The notes under the pieces are model-generated. The model did no database searches, was not told the DNA's origin, and saw only the letters and a program-made list of their open reading frames with translations. A DNA stretch of 12,338 bases from an uncultured Veillonella sp. (GTDB lineage Bacteria > Bacillota_C > Negativicutes > Veillonellales > Veillonellaceae): NCBI GenBank assembly GCA_900765235.1, contig CAAFRK010000127.1:1-12338 (forward strand), read 5' to 3'. Below, in pieces: positions 7,848 through 12,338 of this stretch (positions are counted from its first letter, which is position 1; every line of letters starts with the position of its first letter). A program made the position numbers and the translations under genes.

Positions 7848-8325
7848 ACTTCTCGTTCCCTTCAATTATTGTGATATGTAAGCGCTCAATTTCATCTCGA
7901 GCAGCCATGGTAAACCGTTGTCCCCTATATATGACGATAATAGACTGACTTTCACAAGATCTTACAAAAGAGGCCGTTATCCATCCTTGATGGCTTGCAT
8001 ATATAGGACGACCAAATTTATCTAGAAATTTGATAGGCCAATCTAGAATAACTGATGGATTCATCAACGAGGTTACAGGGACTGCGAGGTGTATTGTCAC
8101 CTCACAGTCATAAGCTAATGCGCGGTGCAAACAGGCTACCCAAGGCACCAATGTATCGCTCATTAACTCTCGTATATGACCATAATCTATACCAGCAAAA
8201 GAAATGAGTTGATTCTGCAACAATATATGTTCATCATAGCTATTGCATTCTGTGACCATAAACGTAGCAGTGGATGTCATGCGCTTTTCTAGGCGTTCTA
8301 GCACCAGTTTAACTAATGCATCCAT
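7834..8325 (-). CDS. pduM: Microcompartment protein PduM
   Basis: 163 residues, the same length as Salmonella PduM as I recall it, a poorly understood Pdu protein needed for proper compartment formation and thought to be part of the structure. The N-terminus MDALVKLVLERLEKRM is an amphipathic helix, followed by STATFMVTE, which matches the STATL-VT segment of PduM. The C-terminal part (ITASFVRSCESQSIIVIYRG, then FTMAARDEIE) fits the end of the family. Start 8325 is chosen because GGAAGTGAG lies upstream inside the end of eutJ and only one base separates the two genes; an eight-residue extension overlapping eutJ is less likely. There is no recognised catalytic motif. Assignment rests on remembered family sequence and on gene order. 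Confidence 0.8.
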   Translation of the reverse strand: MDALVKLVLERLEKRMTSTATFMVTECNSYDEHILLQNQLISFAGIDYGHIRELMSDTLVPWVACLHRALAYDCEVTIHLAVPVTSLMNPSVILDWPIKFLDKFGRPIYASHQGWITASFVRSCESQSIIVIYRGQRFTMAARDEIERLHITIIEGNEKYASR

Positions 8326-8326
8326 A

Positions 8327-9163
8327 TTAATGCTCACTTCCCATGGCAATCCCTAAGGGCGTTACAAATTCTGGATATAGTGGCTTATCTACGGGTAGTC
8401 CTATATATTGGCTGAAAGTTTTTGTAAACTCCTCAAAATTAGAAGCACCACCTACAACAACAATAGGAGTCCCCTTTTCATAGCCACCCTCTTGTAACGC
8501 ACGCTTAGAAATAGCTGCCATTTTCTCTACAACAGGCCGTATCGTTGCATATACATCGCGTTTATTAGCTTCATTGCGCTTATAAGCCTCCGCTTCCGGG
8601 ATCGAAATCCCATAGGCCCCGCTAATAACAAGGTTCATATGGGTACCCCCTGTAGGCTCATCTACGGTATATACAACTCGGCCATCCTTTAAAATGCTTA
8701 TGCCCGTAGTTCCACCACCGACGTCGATAACAGCGCCATCAGTGATGCCTAGCACATTAGCAGCAGCGGTAGGTTCGTCTAGAATACAAGTCACTTCAAA
8801 ACCGGCGCTTTCTAGAACGTGACCTACTACATCTTTATTCTTGCCTATCGTTCCAGGTGGAACAGCTGCTGCGGCATATACAAGTTCTGTGCCTAAGGCT
8901 GCTTCCGCCTTAGCCTTTAACGCTCGCGTAATTGTAACAGCTCCCACATAGTCAACTACAAGGCCGTCTCTAATAGATTCATTGTATTCAAAGGCGCCAT
9001 ATATAGGTTTACCTTTGTCGTTAACTACGGATAGGACAATAGATGATGTACCAAGGTCAATACCTACACGCAAATTCTTTTGATTATGCGAGCTCACTTG
9101 TTTGGACTCTACAAGATCAGAGAACTCTTGCAATGTATTATTTGCCTTTTTCAAACCCTTCAT
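8327..9163 (-). CDS. eutJ: EutJ-type ASKHA (Hsp70/actin-fold) protein
   Basis: 278 residues. After a helical N-terminal tail (about residues 1-30) comes GIDLGTSS (34-41), the phosphate-1 loop, then DVGGGTTG (147-154), the phosphate-2 loop, and VVVGGAS near the C-terminus, the adenosine loop. This is the ASKHA fold of EutJ, an Hsp70-like protein encoded in many ethanolamine and some Firmicute Pdu operons. Its exact job is unsettled; a chaperone or enzyme-reactivation role has been proposed by homology. It lacks the substrate-binding domain of a full DnaK. In this operon no dehydratase reactivase (PduG/PduH) is seen, so EutJ is the only ATPase encoded among the BMC genes. Start 9163 is preceded by AGGTG at a spacing of 5; an eight-residue extension would overlap pduL. 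Confidence 0.88.
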   Translation of the reverse strand: MKGLKKANNTLQEFSDLVESKQVSSHNQKNLRVGIDLGTSSIVLSVVNDKGKPIYGAFEYNESIRDGLVVDYVGAVTITRALKAKAEAALGTELVYAAAAVPPGTIGKNKDVVGHVLESAGFEVTCILDEPTAAANVLGITDGAVIDVGGGTTGISILKDGRVVYTVDEPTGGTHMNLVISGAYGISIPEAEAYKRNEANKRDVYATIRPVVEKMAAISKRALQEGGYEKGTPIVVVGGASNFEEFTKTFSQYIGLPVDKPLYPEFVTPLGIAMGSEH

Positions 9164-9176
9164 CGTATCACCTACT

Positions 9177-9797
9177 TTACTGTACAATTCTCGCCATCAC
9201 TGTACCTTGTACATTGGCAGCATTCGCCTCATCTGTATCAATATGGAGTTCTAGGACAAAACCAGGCACGGCCCGAACGATGACATCACCAAATACAGTG
9301 GTGCGTTCTGGCGTTTGAAGTTCAACATTAACGCTATCGCCATCATTTACATTAAGCCGTTTTGCATCATCAGGCGACATATGAATATGTCGCTTTGCAA
9401 CGATACAAATAGGTTTTGTTATTTCCCCGTTTTCCGTACATAAAGTGATCTCTACGGCTGATTCTAAATGACCAGATAGCACAATAGGAGGCTTTATGCC
9501 TAATGTACGAGCATCGGTCAACGATACCTCCACTTGTGACTGCTTTCTAAGAGGACCTAGTACGCGGACATTTTGAATGACTCCTTTAGGCCCCACTAAA
9601 GTAACTGTTTGTTCTGAAGCAAACTCTCCAGTTTGTTTTAAGTCACTTTTCTTAGTAATAGCCTGATTCGGGAATAATACATCCCAGTCCGCCTGACATA
9701 GATGGACATGTCTATTGCTCACACCTACGGGAATGGACGATTCGAACATGGCTTCGATCACTTCTCGTACGATAGCACGAATCTGTTCCCGATCCAT
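9177..9797 (-). CDS. pduL: Phosphate propanoyltransferase PduL
   Basis: 206 residues; converts acyl-CoA and phosphate to acyl-phosphate and free CoA, recycling CoA inside the compartment. Unrelated to Pta. The two PduL barrel domains each carry the zinc-binding H-x-H: NRHVHL (His30, His32) and KRHIHM (His137, His139), with LHIDTDEAN (His185) as the likely further ligand. The N-terminus MDREQIRAIVREVIEAMF is an amphipathic helix typical of encapsulated PduL and absent from cytosolic forms. Start 9797 follows AAGGA at 9 bases; only six bases separate it from pduJ. The window holds no acetate/propionate kinase (PduW), so the acyl-phosphate would have to be used by a kinase encoded elsewhere. Confidence 0.95.
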   Translation of the reverse strand: MDREQIRAIVREVIEAMFESSIPVGVSNRHVHLCQADWDVLFPNQAITKKSDLKQTGEFASEQTVTLVGPKGVIQNVRVLGPLRKQSQVEVSLTDARTLGIKPPIVLSGHLESAVEITLCTENGEITKPICIVAKRHIHMSPDDAKRLNVNDGDSVNVELQTPERTTVFGDVIVRAVPGFVLELHIDTDEANAANVQGTVMARIVQ

Positions 9798-9803
9798 AAG
9801 CTA

Positions 9804-10079
9804 TTATCCTTTCTTAGGTAAGATTAATTCTACGTCGCTATGAGGGCGTGGAATTACATGAGTAGATACTACTTCGCCTACTTTTTGTGCTGCTGCACAG
9901 CCTGCATCAACCGCTGCTTTTACAGCGCCTACATCACCGCGAACCATTACTGTTACAAGACCAGAACCGATTTTTTCAGTACCTTCTAATGTAACGTTAG
10001 CTGCTTTTACCATTGCGTCAGCCGCTTCAATTGCGCCTACTAAACCTTTTGTTTCTACCATGCCTAATGCGTTATTCAT
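9804..10079 (-). CDS. pduJ: Hexameric shell protein PduJ (PduA/EutM type)
   Basis: 91-residue single BMC domain protein that forms hexagonal facets. It contains [18 protein letters not shown] and the pore-region [20 protein letters not shown] typical of PduA, PduJ and EutM. About 86% identical (76 of 88 aligned residues by my count) to the other PduA-type protein encoded at 11816-12097, from which it differs mainly at surface positions and the C-terminus. The name PduJ rather than PduA is chosen from its place next to pduK and pduL; the sequence alone does not decide. One Cys (about residue 61, DAGCAAA) replaces an alanine and is not in the pore loop. A good AAGGAG lies before the start. Confidence 0.93.
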   Translation of the reverse strand: MNNALGMVETKGLVGAIEAADAMVKAANVTLEGTEKIGSGLVTVMVRGDVGAVKAAVDAGCAAAQKVGEVVSTHVIPRPHSDVELILPKKG

Positions 10080-10105
10080 GATAATCTCCTTTATTTTTTA
10101 CTACT

Positions 10106-10636
10106 TTATTTCTTTTTAGAGTTTTTCTTTGGCGTTGTTTTCTTTGTACCTGTGGACTTAGAACTTTTCGGTTCTATGATAGTAGATACAATTTCATCTA
10201 ACACTTCAACAACCTTTTCATCTAATTTGGGTTTCTCTGTTTTAGAAGTTGTAACTTCAGCTTTGACTGGTTCAGTTTCTATAATTTCTTTAGTTTCTTG
10301 AACACTAGCACTCGCCTTAGTTAACTGTGTATCATCAGATACTTTAGCTGGCTTATCTGTAAAGTCATCATTAAAGGATTCTACTAAGCCTTCTGCAGGC
10401 CGTGGAATTACTTTATGAGCTACATACAGGTTCATCCCTTTTGTAAGAGCCACACCGGTCTGAACAGCCGCTTCTACAGCTGCTACACCACCGGCAACCT
10501 TTACTGTCATCCAGCCAAGGCCTCTCGTCTTTTCTATGCCTATCAACCGTACATTTGCAGCTTTAACCATTGCATCTGATGCGGTGATAGCCCCCAGTAA
10601 ACCAGCTACTTCTAGTAACCCTAGTGAATCTTTCAC
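10106..10636 (-). CDS. pduK: PduK-type BMC shell protein with lysine-rich C-terminal tail
   Basis: 176 residues. Residues 1-85 are a BMC domain closest to PduK (MKDSLGLLEVAGLLGAI, KTRGLGWMTVKVAGGVAAV, VAHKVIPRP), a minor hexameric shell protein. Salmonella PduK continues into a cysteine-containing region thought to bind an iron-sulfur cluster. Here there is no cysteine at all. Instead there is an acidic, Thr/Ser/Lys-rich linker (about 90-135), a short amphipathic helix KLDEKVVEVLDEIVSTIIE (137-155), and a strongly basic end (KKTTPKKNSKKK). EutK-type proteins also carry tails but with a folded helix-turn-helix, which I do not see. The start codon is GTG at 10636, four bases after GGGAGGTGG; no better ATG fits the domain. 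The tail could face the lumen and bind cargo or nucleic acid; this is inference. Confidence 0.85.
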   Translation of the reverse strand: MKDSLGLLEVAGLLGAITASDAMVKAANVRLIGIEKTRGLGWMTVKVAGGVAAVEAAVQTGVALTKGMNLYVAHKVIPRPAEGLVESFNDDFTDKPAKVSDDTQLTKASASVQETKEIIETEPVKAEVTTSKTEKPKLDEKVVEVLDEIVSTIIEPKSSKSTGTKKTTPKKNSKKK

Positions 10637-10660
10637 TATGCCACCTCCCGACGTCTATTT

Positions 10661-10680
10661 CTGTTGATGATTCGCAACAG
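10661..10680 (-). repeat. Hairpin between the 59-residue gene and pduK
   Basis: CTGTTG (10661-10666) and CAACAG (10675-10680) pair perfectly around an 8-base loop, in the 65-base gap between the two genes. No U-run follows, so it is not a normal terminator. It may be an mRNA processing or stability hairpin. Confidence 0.4.
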
Positions 10681-10701
10681 GATTCATGCATTCCTATAAC
10701 G

Positions 10702-10881
10702 TTAGCTACGTTGCATATCTACTAACATTTGACGAATCAAATCTTTTAACTTTGGTTCTTGAGATTCTGTTTTAGGTTCTTCTTTCGGTGTCGCCTGAAC
10801 AGGCTCATCCTTGAGCATACCTACTTCATCCATTATGTCCATAATGATAGCCCGTAACATTTGTTCATTTAGTTCTGCCAT
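10702..10881 (-). CDS. 59-residue protein with encapsulation-peptide-like helices at both ends
   Basis: Not a family I can name. Residues 4-20 (LNEQMLRAIIMDIMDEV) form an amphipathic helix resembling the encapsulation peptide of PduD, which I recall as NEKLLRQIIEDVLSEM, and of PduL here. Residues 26-43 are a Pro/Glu/Lys/Thr linker. Residues 45-57 (LKDLIRQMLVDMQ) form a second such helix, strikingly like LKEMIRSMVIDVL in the PduP of this operon, with the hydrophobic spacing L-x2-LI-x2-ML-x2-M. There is no cysteine, signal peptide or membrane span. A strong AGGAGG lies 7 bases before the ATG, so it is probably well translated. It sits after pduB, where pduCDEGH stand in complete Pdu operons. 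It may be a bivalent adaptor joining cargo or shell proteins, or a remnant of a pduD-like gene that kept its targeting end. The gene is certain enough; the role is inference. Confidence 0.8.
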   Translation of the reverse strand: MAELNEQMLRAIIMDIMDEVGMLKDEPVQATPKEEPKTESQEPKLKDLIRQMLVDMQRS

Positions 10882-10895
10882 TATGAATCCTCCTA

Positions 10896-10908
10896 TTCAC
10901 ATTGTGAA
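10896..10908. promoter_or_regulatory. 13-base palindrome before the 59-residue gene
   Basis: TTCACATTGTGAA is a perfect palindrome about an unpaired centre base, ending 3 bases before the AGGAGG of the 59-residue gene on the minus strand. Its flanks extend the likeness to a motif before the activase-type gene to 19 bases. It could be a repressor site, or in RNA a 5-base-pair hairpin next to the binding site. Confidence 0.4.
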
Positions 10909-10942
10909 AGTATCATCTATAGTGACGTAATCATATGTAATG

Positions 10943-10972
10943 AATGAATGTCTCTTTGAAGCAACATTCATT
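10943..10972 (-). repeat. 9-base-pair hairpin overlapping the pduB stop codon
   Basis: AATGAATGT (10943-10951) and ACATTCATT (10964-10972) pair perfectly around a 12-base loop, and the stem includes part of the pduB stop codon. No U-run follows on the minus strand, so it is not a classic terminator. It may protect the upstream pduA-pduB message from 3' decay and so set the ratio of shell to downstream products. Confidence 0.5.
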
Positions 10973-11813
10973 AAATAATGTAAGCATTACCTTTATTCTT
11001 AAGTATATCTCCCATAGTTTCTAGTAAAGCTAATCCTACATCACGTGCTGCTTTTACAGCTTGTTTAACAGCGCCAGAATCACCACAGATTTGTAAAATA
11101 ACTTCGTTACTCATAGCTGAACTCGATGGAGACTGATAATCTACCACATCTACATTTGCTGATTTAACTGCTGTATCTGCCATAACTACACCAATAGCTG
11201 CTGGGGCCCCAACGATCAAGCCAAAGGCTTTACCTTCTGGTGTCCCAAAGGCAGTCACTAATGCTTCCCCGGCGCGAGCTGTATATTGAACTTCTACATG
11301 ACCAGCTTCGTTCATATATACTTCGCCGAAGGTGCGTTCTAATTCACGTAATGCTACTTCCACAGAACGTCTTACATCGGATACATCATCGCCACCAAAT
11401 ATGATGAGGGAACCAGAACCAGCGCCACCTTTCATATCACGGGCAAACTCAATGCTAACAATCTCTGTATTTGTTGCTTTTACAGCTTCATCAGCGGCCA
11501 TAATTTGCGGCCCTGCGCCTATACGTGAACCTAAGATACCGATGGATCGATATGACTTAGTAAGCTTCATAGCTTCCAATACTTGACTATCAACATTGGC
11601 AATTACGAGACCAATTGTATCGCCTGTTGTAGTGCTACCTACGTGTTCAGTAATCATAGAAGTTTGTAGTTGACTTACAGTAGGTGAACTTACAGGTGCC
11701 GAAGCATATGATGCATTACTAGTCGCGCCTGAAGTTTTGCTTAAATCAGCACCATCGATACGCATCAATACGCGCTTTAAAATCTCATCTACCATACTTT
11801 TAGTATCGGCCAT
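10971..11813 (-). CDS. pduB: Tandem-BMC-domain shell protein PduB
   Basis: 280 residues with two BMC domains in a row (about 65-170 and 180-275), the trimeric pseudohexamer type of shell protein. Segments such as TIGLVIANVD, YRSIGILGSRIGAGP, IMAADEAVKATNTE, YMNEAGHVEVQYTARAG and ICGDSGAVKQAVKAARDVG match PduB closely. The N-terminal MADTKSMVDEILKRVLMRI is an amphipathic helix followed by a Ser/Thr/Ala-rich linker to about residue 55. In Salmonella, the corresponding PduB N-terminus is reported to tie the shell to the enzyme core, so this one probably does too. It begins two bases after the pduA stop codon with AAGGGTG as the binding site inside pduA. A full-length start is used; no shorter PduB' start is evident. 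Confidence 0.95.
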   Translation of the reverse strand: MADTKSMVDEILKRVLMRIDGADLSKTSGATSNASYASAPVSSPTVSQLQTSMITEHVGSTTTGDTIGLVIANVDSQVLEAMKLTKSYRSIGILGSRIGAGPQIMAADEAVKATNTEIVSIEFARDMKGGAGSGSLIIFGGDDVSDVRRSVEVALRELERTFGEVYMNEAGHVEVQYTARAGEALVTAFGTPEGKAFGLIVGAPAAIGVVMADTAVKSANVDVVDYQSPSSSAMSNEVILQICGDSGAVKQAVKAARDVGLALLETMGDILKNKGNAYII

Positions 11814-11815
11814 AA

Positions 11816-12097
11816 TTATTCACCCTTTGTTGGTAAAATACCTTCTACATCTTTATGTGGTCTTGGAATTACATGAGTAGAGATAACAATGCCTACGCGT
11901 TCTGCAGCAGCTGCACCTGCGTCTACAGCAGCTTTTACAGCACCTACATCACCGCGAACCATAACAGTAACGAGACCAGAGCCAATTTTTTCATTGCCTA
12001 CGAGTTCTACATTAGCTGCTTTAAGCATTGCATCAGCTGCTTCAATAGCGCCTACTAGGCCCTTAGTTTCCACCATACCTAATGCTTCTTGTGTCAT
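11816..12097 (-). CDS. pduA: Hexameric shell protein PduA
   Basis: 93-residue single BMC domain protein, a main facet component; in known Pdu shells the central pore of PduA lets 1,2-propanediol pass while holding back aldehyde. It contains [20 protein letters not shown], the pore-region [20 protein letters not shown] and [13 protein letters not shown]. It is first of the shell genes, 44 bases after the cobT-type gene, with AAGGAGAG before the ATG. No promoter is evident in that short gap, so it is probably read through from upstream. It differs from the second copy (pduJ) mainly at Leu23/Val, the V-G-N-E segment and the C-terminus. Confidence 0.93.
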   Translation of the reverse strand: MTQEALGMVETKGLVGAIEAADAMLKAANVELVGNEKIGSGLVTVMVRGDVGAVKAAVDAGAAAAERVGIVISTHVIPRPHKDVEGILPTKGE

Positions 12098-12141
12098 CTG
12101 TTTTCTCTCCTTTTACAAAACATAGAGCAAAGATTACAAAT

Positions 12142-12338
12142 TTATTTTTCTAATAGTTCCACCATAGTGCCTATATTCATAAAGGCAAAGTGAGCGGTTT
12201 TAAGCAGTTGTACCATGAGTACAGCCCCTGTACCTTCACCTAATGCCATTTGCCCATGAATTGGAACTTCATCAAGACGAATATTTGCATAGGCTAATGC
12301 TGCTGCCATCCCTACCTCACGAGAATAATGAGATGGAA
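12142..12338 (-). CDS. cobT: Nicotinate-nucleotide-dimethylbenzimidazole phosphoribosyltransferase, C-terminal part
   Basis: Only the last 65 codons are in the window; the rest runs off the right edge. The reading frame shows PSHYSREVGMAAALAY and then QMALGEGTGAVLMVQLL, followed by AHFAFMNIGTMVELLEK and a stop. This matches the end of CobT (PSHLSAE-G--IAL ... MRLGEGSGAAL in Salmonella as I recall it). CobT activates the lower ligand base of cobalamin. In the ending, LGEGTGA is the conserved part of the active-site region. Its presence 44 bases before pduA fits a compartment that serves a B12-dependent enzyme, as in the neighbouring cob and pdu operons of Salmonella, but the enzyme itself is not in view. 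Confidence 0.8.
   Translation of the reverse strand, partial: PSHYSREVGMAAALAYANIRLDEVPIHGQMALGEGTGAVLMVQLLKTAHFAFMNIGTMVELLEK

Noticed and set aside
7948..7957. A further ACTTTCACAA inside pduM
   Set aside because: It matches the core of the shared leader motif, but it is within coding sequence, is explained by the codons, and lacks the longer 19-base likeness.
11332..12125. Several plus-strand open frames opposite pduB and pduA
   Set aside because: They mirror the low-complexity Ala/Val/Gly codons of the shell genes and have no independent support.
1..12338. CRISPR arrays, insertion sequences, tRNA or rRNA genes
   Set aside because: I saw no regularly spaced repeats, transposase genes, terminal inverted repeats or tRNA-like folds in the window.

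Overview
The window is almost wholly coding on the minus strand. It reads as a bacterial microcompartment (BMC) operon of the propanediol-utilisation (Pdu) type, followed by a terminator and a very large 2-hydroxyacyl-CoA dehydratase activase-type gene. Moderately AT-rich DNA, Firmicute-style AGGAGG ribosome binding sites, a Pdu-type BMC, cobalamin-linked neighbours and the 1400-residue activase fusion suggest an anaerobic Firmicute. Veillonella or another Negativicute is my best guess, but this is inference, since no rRNA or other marker is present.

Layout in the direction of transcription (right to left): the 3' end of cobT (12338-12142); pduA (12097-11816, hexameric shell protein); pduB (11813-10971, tandem-domain shell protein); a 59-residue gene with an amphipathic helix at each end (10881-10702); a pduK-type shell protein with a lysine-rich tail (10636-10106); pduJ (10079-9804); pduL (9797-9177, phosphotransacylase); eutJ (9163-8327, Hsp70/actin-fold protein); pduM (8325-7834); pduN (7847-7581, pentameric vertex protein); pduP (7449-6019, CoA-acylating aldehyde dehydrogenase); pduQ (6007-4889, iron alcohol dehydrogenase); a rho-independent terminator (4831-4792). 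A 449-base non-coding stretch rich in dyads then leads into the activase-type gene (4439-186).

Together the enzymes can take an aldehyde to acyl-CoA (PduP), acyl-phosphate (PduL) and alcohol (PduQ) inside a closed shell (A, B, J, K, N), with CoA and NAD recycled internally. What is missing is the step that makes the aldehyde. There is no diol dehydratase (pduCDE), reactivase (pduGH), cobalamin adenosyltransferase (pduO) or cobalamin reductase (pduS). The gene order A-B-(gap)-K-J-L-eutJ-M-N-(gap)-P-Q resembles a Pdu operon with those genes left out. The 59-residue gene sits where pduCDEGH would be, and a 131-base non-coding gap sits where pduO would be. The cobT end just upstream hints that a B12-dependent enzyme may lie beyond the right edge.

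The most interesting item is the 59-residue gene. It looks like two encapsulation peptides joined by a Pro/Glu linker, one like that of PduD or PduL and one closely like that of PduP. It could be a small bivalent adaptor between cargo and shell. A 19-base motif is shared between its leader and the leader of the activase gene.
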